Shown one piece after another: positions 27,022-35,077 of a stretch of 64,000 nucleotides of DNA. Each line of letters starts with the position of its first letter. Position 1 is the first letter of the stretch. The DNA lies in contig NZ_CP127390.1 of the NCBI RefSeq assembly GCF_030286045.1, positions 2,249,482 to 2,313,481 on the forward strand, read 5' to 3'. Origin of the DNA: Propionimicrobium sp. PCR01-08-3 (GTDB lineage Bacteria; Actinomycetota; Actinomycetes; Propionibacteriales; Propionibacteriaceae). The position numbers were made by a program, and so were the translations under genes. Under the pieces are notes generated by a model. It was given only the letters and a program-made list of their open reading frames with translations, made no database searches and was not told the origin of the DNA.

Positions 27022-28281
27022 TCAGACCGCTTTTGCGGCAATATCGGAGCGGCAGAAGCCGTCCGGGAAGTCGATGGTGCCGATGTGGGTGTAGCAGGCC
27101 TCGCGGGCTCCGGCGATGTCTTTGCCGGTCGCCACCACCACCAGGACGCGTCCGCCGTTCGCGATGAGCCGCCCTTGCGAATCGAGTGCTGTGCCTGCCT
27201 GGATGACATGGACGTCGTCGGTGTCGGCGGGAAGGGCGATGCGTCCGCCCTTGCGCGGGGCGGCCGGGTAGCCGTCGGCGGCCAGCACCACGCAGACCGC
27301 GGCCTGGTCGCTGAATTCGAGCGGGCCGATATCGGCAAGGCTTCCGCTGGCCGCGGCGTAAAGCACCTGGCCGAGCGGGGTTTCGAGCAGCGGCAGCACA
27401 GCTTCGGTCTCGGGATCGCCGAAGCGGGCGTTGAACTCGATCACCTTGGGGCCGGTCTTGGTGATGGCCAGGCCGACATAGAGCAGGCCTGCGAAGGGGG
27501 TGCCGAGTTCGCGCATTTTCGCCAGGGTCGGGGTGACCACTTCGGTCATGACCTGATCGACGGTTCCGGGAGCGAGCCAGGGCAGCGGGGTGTAGGCGCC
27601 CATGCCGCCGGTGTTCGGGCCCTCGTCTCCATCGCCGACCCGCTTGAAGTCCTGGGCGGGTTGCAGCGGCAGCGCGCGCGTCCCGTCGGTGATCACGAAG
27701 AGGCTGACCTCGGGCCCGTCGAGGAACTCCTCGACAACGACCTGGTCGCTACCGGCACCGTGAGCCAGCGCGGCCTCACGATCATTGGTGACCAGGACGC
27801 CTTTGCCTGCGGCCAGGCCGTCATGCTTGACCACATAGGGGGCACCGAATTCATCGAACGCTTGGACCAGCTCGGCCTGATCGTGGCAGACCCGATGCCC
27901 TGCGGTGGGCACACCGGCCTCGGCCATGATCTGTTTGGCGAAGGCCTTGGAGCCTTCGAGTTGGGACGCCTGGGCGCTCGGTCCGAAACACGCGATTCCT
28001 GCTTGCCGCACGGCATTGGCGACGCCCGCCACCAGCGGTGCTTCCGGCCCGACGACCACCAGGTTCGCGCCGATCTGGACGGCAAGCGCGGCGACCGCGT
28101 CCGGATCGAGGATGTCGACCGGGTGATTGGTGCCGATGGCCGCAGTGCCCGGATTGCCGGGTGCGATGTGTACCGCTTCGACGGAAGGATCATGAGAGAT
28201 GGCCAGTGCCAAGGAGTGTTCTCGTCCCCCGGACCCCACCACCAGAACGGTCAACGGAATGCCAGTTTGGGCTGCGCTCAC
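27022..28281 (-). CDS. purD: Phosphoribosylamine-glycine ligase
   Basis: PurD ligates glycine to phosphoribosylamine with ATP, giving GAR. The 419-residue ATP-grasp enzyme shows [17 protein letters not shown] at the N-terminus, [57 protein letters not shown] (ATP-binding) and the signature [18 protein letters not shown] 28281 begins the normal N-terminus. purB follows after 13 bases. The 222 bases upstream separate it from the divergent gene at 28504 and must hold both promoters; I saw no clear regulatory motif there. Confidence 0.96.
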   Translation of the reverse strand: MSAAQTGIPLTVLVVGSGGREHSLALAISHDPSVEAVHIAPGNPGTAAIGTNHPVDILDPDAVAALAVQIGANLVVVGPEAPLVAGVANAVRQAGIACFGPSAQASQLEGSKAFAKQIMAEAGVPTAGHRVCHDQAELVQAFDEFGAPYVVKHDGLAAGKGVLVTNDREAALAHGAGSDQVVVEEFLDGPEVSLFVITDGTRALPLQPAQDFKRVGDGDEGPNTGGMGAYTPLPWLAPGTVDQVMTEVVTPTLAKMRELGTPFAGLLYVGLAITKTGPKVIEFNARFGDPETEAVLPLLETPLGQVLYAAASGSLADIGPLEFSDQAAVCVVLAADGYPAAPRKGGRIALPADTDDVHVIQAGTALDSQGRLIANGGRVLVVVATGKDIAGAREACYTHIGTIDFPDGFCRSDIAAKAV

Positions 28282-28503
28282 GAGGTGAGTTTAGCCCAGA
28301 TGCCACCCACCAATGCCGCAGCGAGCGGCAGCCGGCGAGGGGTCCCAGGGACTCCGTTCGCGAACCCGGCTGTGACCTCATCGGGGCACAAAGTACTTGC
28401 GTTCCCGTCACCTCGATCACGATGCGGTACAAGGTGGGATGGCGCGACTTCGCATTTCGTGTCTGCCTCGGCGATTAGGGGGCAAGCACCTATACTCCTT
28501 CAG

Positions 28504-28995
28504 GTGCTAACCAGGCGAATCCGGGCAGCCGCGATTCTTTCGCTCGTCGTAGGCCTGATCATTGCTGGAGTCATGACCGGAGGTTTGCGTCAGTACGGCG
28601 GCGAGCGGCTCACGCAGCTGAGTATCGGTGACAGCATCGAGACATCTCTCGTCCATGTCGATACTCACGCGCTGAGCAGGGACGATGAGAGCATCGTCGC
28701 CCGGGTGCGGGCAACCGTCATCGCAGATCATCCGGTTCCCGTGAGTGATGTCTTCGCATTTCGTGTGGAAGGCGAGCGCGAGCGGCCGTCAGGCGTGCAC
28801 GCCAATGATGTCTTGGTCTCATACCTGAATCCGCAGGTGCCGATCGAGCTTGAGCTCAGCTATCGGTTGGACGATGGGCAGCCCGAGGCCGAACTGCTGA
28901 TCCTGGATGGCCGGTGGCAGACGCAGAACGAGAACGCGCTGGCCCTGCCCGATCACTCCGTGTTGGTCACTCCTGTGGCGGTGGTAGCCGGATGA
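28504..28995 (+). CDS. Membrane-anchored protein of unknown function (first of three)
   Basis: A 163-residue protein with one N-terminal membrane helix (residues about 8-28: AAAILSLVVGLIIAGVMTGG) and an extracytoplasmic beta-rich domain with regular alternation (SIETSLVHVDTHALSRDDESIVARVRATVIADHPV). The family was not recognised. GTG 28504 was chosen because the helix directly follows; the same frame stays open far upstream over purD but that is the complement of a real gene. Its stop overlaps the next start by 4 bases (ATGA), so it begins a three-gene translationally coupled unit. Confidence 0.62.
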   Translation: MLTRRIRAAAILSLVVGLIIAGVMTGGLRQYGGERLTQLSIGDSIETSLVHVDTHALSRDDESIVARVRATVIADHPVPVSDVFAFRVEGERERPSGVHANDVLVSYLNPQVPIELELSYRLDDGQPEAELLILDGRWQTQNENALALPDHSVLVTPVAVVAG

Positions 28996-29549
28996 GAGCG
29001 CTGAAGGGCCGGTGGTCACTCGGTTCCGTGGCGATCGCCGTCGCCATCGTCGCGGTTGCGCTGGTCCTGCATCAGTTCTCGCCGGGCAACGCCGAATGGC
29101 GGGCCGACTACGAGACGGTGGGCGACGGCGGCGTCGACGCTGCCACCATCACCGTGCAGAACGCCGAGTTGACCGCCGCACCGAAGGCGAGCTTCGACGG
29201 GACCGAATGCAGCGAAGACGGCATCTTCCTGCTCTTGCGCGCCTCTTATGTCTTCACCGAATCGGGCAACTTTCCCGACCGCGGTATGACCGCCGACGGC
29301 GTGCGCTATCTGCCCGCGGCCTGCCAGGACGATACCGCCGGCCCTCCTGTCGTGCCCGGTCAGCAAGCCCAGGTCGACACCGTCTTCGTGGTGGGTGCCG
29401 AGACCTGGGAGGAGATCCGCGGTACCCAGGTGAGCTTCCAGGTGGCGCAACTCGACCCCTGGTACCAGAATTTCGGAACCCGCGCCGTCATCACGATGAC
29501 GGTTCCTGTGCAACTGGACGACGCCATCACCGCCCAGGTGCCGCGATGA
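28992..29549 (+). CDS. Membrane-anchored protein of unknown function (second of three)
   Basis: A 185-residue protein with an N-terminal helix (about 12-28), then an extracytoplasmic domain. Two Cys (TECSEDG and AACQDDT) may pair. The pattern of a strand-rich domain with ATITVQNAELTAAPKASF..., then FLLLRASYVFTESG..., and late VITMTVPVQLDD resembles small DUF4352-like exported domains, but this is only a shape similarity. Starts and stops overlap with both neighbours by 4 bases, indicating that the three products are made together, perhaps as one complex. Confidence 0.62.
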   Translation: MRALKGRWSLGSVAIAVAIVAVALVLHQFSPGNAEWRADYETVGDGGVDAATITVQNAELTAAPKASFDGTECSEDGIFLLLRASYVFTESGNFPDRGMTADGVRYLPAACQDDTAGPPVVPGQQAQVDTVFVVGAETWEEIRGTQVSFQVAQLDPWYQNFGTRAVITMTVPVQLDDAITAQVPR

Positions 29550-30058
29550 CCGGCCCACACAGGCAGGTGCGGTGGCTGGCCGTGGTGCTGATGCTGGCCC
29601 TGGTCTTGGTGGTGACATCGTCGTGGCGGGGCTTCCGGGAGCTGCTGCGCGATGAACCGATCTGGACCCGGACCGTGTCAACCGGCGACGCCGTCCAGAT
29701 CGGCGGGGCGTCGGTCACCGTGACCTCCGCCGAGTTCGGCGACAGTGAACGCTTCGATATCGGACGCATCGATGACCAGGCACAACAGATACTGAGGGTC
29801 TCATCGTTGTATCTGCCCACCCAAACCAGCGACGACGTGGAGTATTGCGCGGCCGCGTTGGACGTGACCGTCGGCGACATCTCGTCCAGTCACCGCCCCC
29901 GTTTCTCTGCGTCCGAAGTGGCCTGTGACGGAACCGACCCGGCAGCCCAGCAGTCCGAGTTCTATTTCATCCTGCCCGCGGGAGAAGTCGCCGAGGCCAC
30001 GTTCTATCTACAGGTCGGCGAGGATTCGTTCCGGTGGCTGGCGGTCGAGATCGCTTGA
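29546..30058 (+). CDS. Membrane-anchored protein of unknown function (third of three)
   Basis: A 170-residue protein with a helix at about 9-26 (WLAVVLMLALVLVVTSS) and an extracytoplasmic domain that resembles the preceding gene product in order: TRTVSTGDAVQIGGASVTVTSAEFGD, a strand with ILRVSSLYLPT, a Cys pair (YCAAALDV, VACDGTDP) and late EATFYLQVGED. The two are likely diverged duplicates. It is coupled to the upstream gene by ATGA. Its last 51 bases overlap the end of the convergent membrane protein gene at 30008-31210. Confidence 0.62.
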   Translation: MTGPHRQVRWLAVVLMLALVLVVTSSWRGFRELLRDEPIWTRTVSTGDAVQIGGASVTVTSAEFGDSERFDIGRIDDQAQQILRVSSLYLPTQTSDDVEYCAAALDVTVGDISSSHRPRFSASEVACDGTDPAAQQSEFYFILPAGEVAEATFYLQVGEDSFRWLAVEIA

Positions 30059-31210
30059 GTGGGCGCGGCGATACAGCACATCGAAGCTGACGAGCGCGAC
30101 GGTGACCGTGGCTGCCAGGGTCAACTGCCCGCCCAGGCCGATCAGGGCCTCTCCGAGCAGCCCGGTGAACGGTGCCGCCGCCGGCGTGGGCAGATGAGCG
30201 AGCCCGGCGGTGAACCAGCCGCCGGCGAAGGTGGCCAGAGTTCCTATCGCGACCGCCGTCGCCAGCGCGACTGCCCCGGCCCGCGCCAGCACGGTGATGG
30301 CGCCCACCACAGGAATCCAGCGATCGCGCAGGTCGATGATCGTTTCTGCAACGATGTCGTCGACGATCGGAGGTAGTCGATCGGCAATTTTTTCCAACCG
30401 CCGCGCCAGCCCCGTGTCTGCGAACTGGTTTCCTTTCACGATCGTGATCCCGGCCAGGGTCACCCACAGCAGCGGGGTGAAGATCGCGTATGCGCCCGCC
30501 AGGACGAAGTCCAGCGATGTCAACAGAGTCTGGCCCCACACGACTACGTCGTCCAGTGCCTTGCGAATGCCGACGATGACGGACATATTGCCGAGATAGG
30601 CCGTGATGTCGCGTAGCCATTGCCCGATGATCATGGCCGCCAGGAAGGCCCACACCGCTTCGAGGAGGATGAGGACGACGGTCTTGATGCCGGCGAGTTC
30701 GGGCAGCCACCTGTGTATCGCGATCCGCCCGACGAACGCCGCCGCGATGACGATGATCACCGCTGCGGTGACCTGCACATCGATGATCGAACCTGCGCCT
30801 CCCTCGCCCGCCGAGAAATCGAGCGAGTTCAGGGCATCGCGGGCGTAACGGTTCAGGTCGTCCTGGTAGAGACCCCAAGAGTGGTAGAGCAGAAAGAACG
30901 GCAAAACGGTGACGGTGAAAGTCTCGGCAATCTCGCGCCTGCGTCCTTGCCGATCATCGGGAAGCGGCCGAACCGAGGCGAGCACGTCGTGGCAGACCAC
31001 GCAGGTGGCGACCAGTCCGGCGACGGCGATCAGCGTGCCCAATCCGGTGAGCAGCAATCCGGCGATGGCATCCGAGCCGCCGCGCTCCACCGCCTGCGAA
31101 TGGACGATCGTCTGGCCGATGCCCGCCAGCAGCTGGATGGCCAGGATCTGACCCCAATGGGCCCGCACCACACGCCAGGCCGTCGCGCCGAAATCGGCCA
31201 GAAAATCCAC
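30008..31210 (-). CDS. Polytopic membrane protein of unknown function
   Basis: A 400-residue integral membrane protein with about eight predicted helices (for example residues 45-70, 95-112, 145-165, 175-200, 235-260, 320-345, 360-385). Two Cys occur in VATCVVCHD and a charged stretch RPLPDDRQGRRREIAE follows. No family was recognised. GTG 31210 has AGGG 10 bases upstream. It ends tail-to-tail with the three-gene cassette, overlapping it by 51 bases, and diverges from the lipoprotein gene at 31338. Its role is open. Confidence 0.65.
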   Translation of the reverse strand: MDFLADFGATAWRVVRAHWGQILAIQLLAGIGQTIVHSQAVERGGSDAIAGLLLTGLGTLIAVAGLVATCVVCHDVLASVRPLPDDRQGRRREIAETFTVTVLPFFLLYHSWGLYQDDLNRYARDALNSLDFSAGEGGAGSIIDVQVTAAVIIVIAAAFVGRIAIHRWLPELAGIKTVVLILLEAVWAFLAAMIIGQWLRDITAYLGNMSVIVGIRKALDDVVVWGQTLLTSLDFVLAGAYAIFTPLLWVTLAGITIVKGNQFADTGLARRLEKIADRLPPIVDDIVAETIIDLRDRWIPVVGAITVLARAGAVALATAVAIGTLATFAGGWFTAGLAHLPTPAAAPFTGLLGEALIGLGGQLTLAATVTVALVSFDVLYRRAHSSDLDRQPPERILADL

Positions 31211-31337
31211 AGCGCTACCCTAAGGGACCGCTGTGCTCAGATCCAGCGCCGCTCGATGTGCGAGGGATGCGGCACGTCTGGCTGTACGGTAGGTAGCTCC
31301 AAGGCGTCGATGGGACAACTCCCCGCGAGGGCAAACT

Positions 31338-31796
31338 ATGACGAGAACAGGGTGCTGGGCGGTTTCAGCAATACTTATGGTCGCACTCGTGGGTCTCACC
31401 GGATGCAAAGATCTGCCACCAGGCGACGATGCAAGTTCGCCCTCAACGACGCCGCGACCCACACCGAGCCGAACTGAGGACGCCCGCGCCGGGTCCGTAT
31501 CGATTGACGTGAATGAGCAGGTTCTGCTTGACATCGGCGAATACAACCAGTCGATCGGCGACGCGTGGGGCGTGATCGACTCGACCGACCCCAACGTCGC
31601 TGATGCCGACATGCACATCGCGTCTGTCGGAGATGCACCCGGCGGGCCGTCCGAAATGGGCATCGTTGTCACCGGGAAAGAAGCCGGCGAGACGACACTG
31701 ACGATCCAGTACTGCTACCGCGCCGAGGTAGTGGCTGACTGCGATCAGGGCGAGACGCCGACCGATCCGATCGAGGTCACGATCACTGTCGAGTAG
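31338..31796 (+). CDS. Lipoprotein with Ig-like/chagasin-like domain
   Basis: A 152-residue lipoprotein: signal helix then lipobox LTGC with Cys23, a Ser/Thr/Pro linker, then a small beta domain. The order VNEQVLLDIGEYNQSIGDAWGVID..., MGIVVTGKEAGETTLTIQYCYRAEV..., IEVTITVE resembles bacterial Ig-like or chagasin (I42 protease inhibitor) domains, in which G-x-x-x-L-x-L/I-x-Y is typical; the characteristic NPTTGY motif is absent, so inhibitor function is not claimed. GAGGG precedes the ATG by 8 bases. It converges with the ABC permease gene at 31805, only 8 bases away. Confidence 0.65.
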   Translation: MTRTGCWAVSAILMVALVGLTGCKDLPPGDDASSPSTTPRPTPSRTEDARAGSVSIDVNEQVLLDIGEYNQSIGDAWGVIDSTDPNVADADMHIASVGDAPGGPSEMGIVVTGKEAGETTLTIQYCYRAEVVADCDQGETPTDPIEVTITVE

Positions 31797-31804
31797 CCGT
31801 CCCG

Positions 31805-32554
31805 TCACACGTGGGTGTCGTGCCTGTCGAGTGCCGCCGCGCTGAGCATCACAACGGTTCCGGCGAGGATCACGGTCGAGATGAGGATCGCGGCGATGTC
31901 GCCGCCGGTGATGGTGCCGTCATCGACGAACGATCCGGTCCCCAGCAGCGCAGCCCTCGTCGCGACGCCGTAGGGCGAGACGAGCGCGGCGTTACCAACG
32001 GCCAGGAGAGCGACGGTGGAGATGCCGGAGGCGACCAGGGCGACGGCGATCGGGGCTGCGAAGGAGCGCAGGAACATCGACAGCGCCGACTGGAGCGCGG
32101 CGGCAGGGATGGTCGCCACGATCAGCAGGGCGGTGACAGCGAGGTATTCGGTGGGCAACATGCCCGGCAGCCCGAACGCGGCTTTGCCGATCACGATCAC
32201 TGCGGCCAGCAGGACGAGCTGCATGATCGCGGTGAGCACTGCCACAACGACGGCTTTCGCGGTGACGATGCGCAGCGATGAGACCGGGCCACTCATGAGG
32301 GCATTCCAGTTGCTGCCGCGGTGCTCGGGCCTCCAGACGAGGGAGCCGAGGATCGCGATGCCGATTGCGAGGGGGAACAGCCCATAGAAGCCGACGGACT
32401 GCAGCCAGACGGTGTGCCACCCGTTGTCGGGCCGGCGGCTGGCGGCGAGTTGAGTGGCGGCCCCGGCGAGGACGAGGACGATGGGCAGGAACACCACGAT
32501 CGACCACGCCAGGGAGCGTTTGAGCTTGATCAGTTCGGCGGACAGTGCGCTCAT
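31805..32554 (-). CDS. ABC-2 permease, lantibiotic-immunity type (second permease)
   Basis: A 249-residue permease with six predicted helices, beginning ALSAELIKLKRSLAWSIVVFLPIVLVL, the cytoplasmic-entry pattern of MutE/EpiE/BcrB-like subunits. The motif EHRGSNWNALMSGPVSS before helix 3 is typical of lantibiotic immunity transporters. Together with the permease at 32556 and the ATPase at 33317 it would expel or resist a membrane-active peptide. ATG 32554 lies just at the end of the upstream permease gene (stop 32556-32558 overlaps by sharing the ATG-TGA boundary), so the genes are coupled. It is the last gene of a five-gene operon. Confidence 0.82.
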   Translation of the reverse strand: MSALSAELIKLKRSLAWSIVVFLPIVLVLAGAATQLAASRRPDNGWHTVWLQSVGFYGLFPLAIGIAILGSLVWRPEHRGSNWNALMSGPVSSLRIVTAKAVVVAVLTAIMQLVLLAAVIVIGKAAFGLPGMLPTEYLAVTALLIVATIPAAALQSALSMFLRSFAAPIAVALVASGISTVALLAVGNAALVSPYGVATRAALLGTGSFVDDGTITGGDIAAILISTVILAGTVVMLSAAALDRHDTHV

Positions 32555-32555
32555 G

Positions 32556-33320
32556 TCAGGCCTCCTGACGGTCGAAGCGGAAGGTGAGGACGGCAAACAC
32601 GACCCCGACGATCACGGCGAGGGCGACGATGCTCGGGTAGGAGATCGGTAGCATCAGGAGCTGGTCGCCCTGGTAGCCGGCGGCTTGGGCAAGCGCGTAG
32701 TAGCCCCACGGCGTGACGTGCGCTGCGGCGGCTGGCAGGCCTTGGGAGAACACGGCCAGGATGCAGCCGAGCACTCCGATGCCCAGCGCGACGAGCTGGT
32801 TCTCCACCTTCGCGGACAGCAGGATGTGCAACGCCAGGACCGCGAGATTCACCGCGAGCATGCAGAACGTGAACCCGGCCCAGTGCCCGAGCGGGGCCGG
32901 AGGCAGGATTCCCGCGAGCAACTTTCCGACGATGAGGACGATCAGGTTGGTGCCGATCGTGATGGCGGTGACGATGATCCCGAGCGCGACGAGCTTGGCC
33001 CGGCACACCTCACCGGGGGTGATGCCGGAGGTGGATTGCAGCAGCCACCCACTGCCCTGGTGCTCGATGTCGACCTGACGGGATGCGAGTACCGCCAACA
33101 GCAGCGGGGAGATCAGCGGAACGCCCAAGGACATGCCCCCCAGCAGCGCGTTCCAGGCGTCCGGGGTATCGGGGTCGAAGTCCGGGCTGGACGCGACGGC
33201 GAACAGCGACAGGGCCAACACTCCGATGACCATGACCGTCGAGACCAGCCCGACGCTCAGATGCCGCATCTTGGCGAACTCGTTCACGACTGCGCGTCCG
33301 GTTGCTATCCGGCGGTTCAC
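32556..33320 (-). CDS. ABC-2 permease, lantibiotic-immunity type (first permease)
   Basis: A 254-residue membrane protein with six helices and the same family layout as its neighbour, including EHQGSGWLLQSTSGITPGEVCRAKL after helix 2. GTG 33320 overlaps the ATPase stop (GTGA), so translation is coupled. The open frame extends to 33533 inside the ATPase gene but that part is not protein-like. Two different permease subunits per transporter are usual for MutEG/EpiEG-type systems. Confidence 0.82.
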   Translation of the reverse strand: MNRRIATGRAVVNEFAKMRHLSVGLVSTVMVIGVLALSLFAVASSPDFDPDTPDAWNALLGGMSLGVPLISPLLLAVLASRQVDIEHQGSGWLLQSTSGITPGEVCRAKLVALGIIVTAITIGTNLIVLIVGKLLAGILPPAPLGHWAGFTFCMLAVNLAVLALHILLSAKVENQLVALGIGVLGCILAVFSQGLPAAAAHVTPWGYYALAQAAGYQGDQLLMLPISYPSIVALAVIVGVVFAVLTFRFDRQEA

Positions 33321-34225
33321 AGCCCGCCCCCTGCGGTCAGATTCATGAACACGTCCTCGAGAGTCTGCTCGTGGCGGCGCACCCCATAGACGCCGACCTC
33401 CTCGCCGACGAGCGCGGCGACGACGTCGGCGGTCTGCCGATCGTCCAGGCCCGGAACTGCAACCTCGCCGGCCGCGGTGAGGCGGGCGTCGAACGATTGC
33501 AGAGTGACGGCGGCGGCCTGTGGGTTGGAGCAAGTGATGATGACATCCGGGTTGGACGCGGCCGTCAGCTCCGAGCGGGAGCCCTGGAAGATCATCCTGC
33601 CGCCGGAGAGGATGCCGAGCATGGTGGCGGTCTTGTCGATCTCGCCGAGCTGGTGCGAGGACACCATCACGGTCACCCCGCCTTCGGCCAGCTGCCGCAG
33701 CAGATGACGGATTTCCTCGATCCCCGCGGGATCGAGCCCATTGGTCGGCTCGTCCAAGATGAGGAGCCGAGGCTTGCGTGCCAGGGCCATCGCGATCCCG
33801 AGGCGCTGCTTCATGCCGAGGGAGTAGTTGCGGACCTTCTTGTCCATCTGATCCTGCAGCCGCACGGTGCGGACCGCGTGGTCGATCTGTTGCCGGTTCA
33901 GGCCGAGCATCCGCTGCACCAGACGCATGTTCTCGACCCCGGTCAGATGCGCATATCCCGGTGGGGCCTCGATGAGGGAGCCGATCTCGGCGAGCAGGTT
34001 CCGGCGGGTGCTGCGGGTCATGGGCTGTCCCATGATCTGAACCTCGCCGCTGGTGGGCTGGACGAGGTTCAGCAGCATCTTCATCGTCGTGGACTTCCCG
34101 GCCCCGTTCGGGCCGAGGAACCCGTACACGCTCCCGGCAGGAATGCGCAGGTTGAGGTTCTCAACGACGGAGTGCCCGCCGTAGCGCTTGGTCAGGTTCG
34201 ACGTTTCGACAATCGCGGAGGACAT
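33317..34225 (-). CDS. ABC transporter ATPase, antimicrobial-peptide export/immunity type
   Basis: A 302-residue ATPase of the BcrA/MutF group. Walker A is GPNGAGKST (about 38-46), the signature is LGMKQRLGIAMAL (about 137-149, NYSLGMKQRL), Walker B is LLILDEPTNGLDPAG and the switch His is in VSSHQLGEI. The C-terminal domain (QSFDARLTAAGEVAVPG...) is typical of drug/peptide exporters. ATG 34225 has GGAGG close upstream. It is preceded after 174 bases by the response regulator gene on the same strand, so the operon may be read through or have an internal promoter containing the dyad at 34294-34314. Confidence 0.85.
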   Translation of the reverse strand: MSSAIVETSNLTKRYGGHSVVENLNLRIPAGSVYGFLGPNGAGKSTTMKMLLNLVQPTSGEVQIMGQPMTRSTRRNLLAEIGSLIEAPPGYAHLTGVENMRLVQRMLGLNRQQIDHAVRTVRLQDQMDKKVRNYSLGMKQRLGIAMALARKPRLLILDEPTNGLDPAGIEEIRHLLRQLAEGGVTVMVSSHQLGEIDKTATMLGILSGGRMIFQGSRSELTAASNPDVIITCSNPQAAAVTLQSFDARLTAAGEVAVPGLDDRQTADVVAALVGEEVGVYGVRRHEQTLEDVFMNLTAGGGL

Positions 34226-34293
34226 GCCTCCACGATCCCGAAATCACAGTTCCGGATCGTCTCGCTGCAGGCATATCTTCCGCCTACCGCTCA

Positions 34294-34314
34294 CGGCGTA
34301 CACCGCGTGCGCCG
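34294..34314. promoter_or_regulatory. Imperfect dyad upstream of the ABC-2 transporter
   Basis: CGGCGTAC (34294-34301) and GTGCGCCG (34307-34314) form an inverted repeat with 7 of 8 pairs around ACCGC, about 70 bases before the ATPase start. Two GGCATAT copies lie on either side (34270 and 34334 areas). It could be the binding site of the NarL-type regulator encoded just upstream; this is an inference from position. Confidence 0.4.
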
Positions 34315-34399
34315 TATCACTTGCGGCATATGCGCCGCGGGGCCGGGCAGTCATGGAACGGCGTCCGGCTTGTGTGGCTGATTTCGGCGATCCAAGGGG

Positions 34400-35077
34400 T
34401 CAGGTGGTGCCGGTTTCGACGAGTCCGGATTCGTAGGCGAGGACGACCGCCTGGACCCGGTCGCGCAGATCGAGCTTGGTGAGAATGCGACCGACATGCA
34501 CCTTCACGGTGCCCTCCGACAGCACCAGATGCTCGGCGATCTCCGCGTTCGACCAGCCTCGCGCGACCAGCCGCATCACCTCGTGCTCCCTCGGCGTCAA
34601 CTCATCGAAAACCTTCTGCGTCGGCGCCGGCTCTTCAGTAGCGGGTGCCGGCAGCCTGCGGGCAAAATGGTCCAGCAGGCGGCGAGTCGTGGACGGCGCG
34701 ACCACCGCATCACCCTCGTACACATGACGGATCGCAGTGACGACCTCATCGAGCGGAGTGTCCTTGAGCAGAAACCCCGACGCCCCTGCCCGCAGAGCTT
34801 CATAGGCGTACTCGTCCAGATCGAAGGTCGTCAGGATCAGCACCTTGGGCGGGTTCTCGCGTTCCCGGACGCGGCGGGTCGCTTCGACCCCACTCATTCT
34901 GGGCATCCGCACATCCATCAGCACGACATCCGCCTCGACCTCGTCCAGCAGCGCGAGGGCGGTGTCGCCGTCGTCGGCCTCTCCAACGATGTCGATGCCG
35001 TCACGGGCGTCGAGCACCATCCGGAACCCGACCCGGATCATCTCCTGGTCATCGACCAGCAGCACACGGACGCTCAT
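34400..35077 (-). CDS. NarL/LuxR-family response regulator (ABC-2 module)
   Basis: A 225-residue response regulator. The receiver phospho-acceptor Asp is in EADVVLMDVRMPRMSG (about residue 54), with ILILTTFDLDEYAYEALRAGASGFLLKDTPLDE following. The C-terminal LuxR-type helix-turn-helix is LTPREHEVMRLVARGWSNAEIAEHLVLSEGTVKVHVGRIL (about 160-200). It is coupled to the kinase gene upstream (stop of the kinase overlaps the ATG by 4 bases). It probably activates the ABC-2 peptide-resistance genes downstream. Confidence 0.9.
   Translation of the reverse strand: MSVRVLLVDDQEMIRVGFRMVLDARDGIDIVGEADDGDTALALLDEVEADVVLMDVRMPRMSGVEATRRVRERENPPKVLILTTFDLDEYAYEALRAGASGFLLKDTPLDEVVTAIRHVYEGDAVVAPSTTRRLLDHFARRLPAPATEEPAPTQKVFDELTPREHEVMRLVARGWSNAEIAEHLVLSEGTVKVHVGRILTKLDLRDRVQAVVLAYESGLVETGTT

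Noticed and set aside
26151-27167. Plus-strand frame opposite purB
   Set aside because: Antisense shadow of purB with biased composition.
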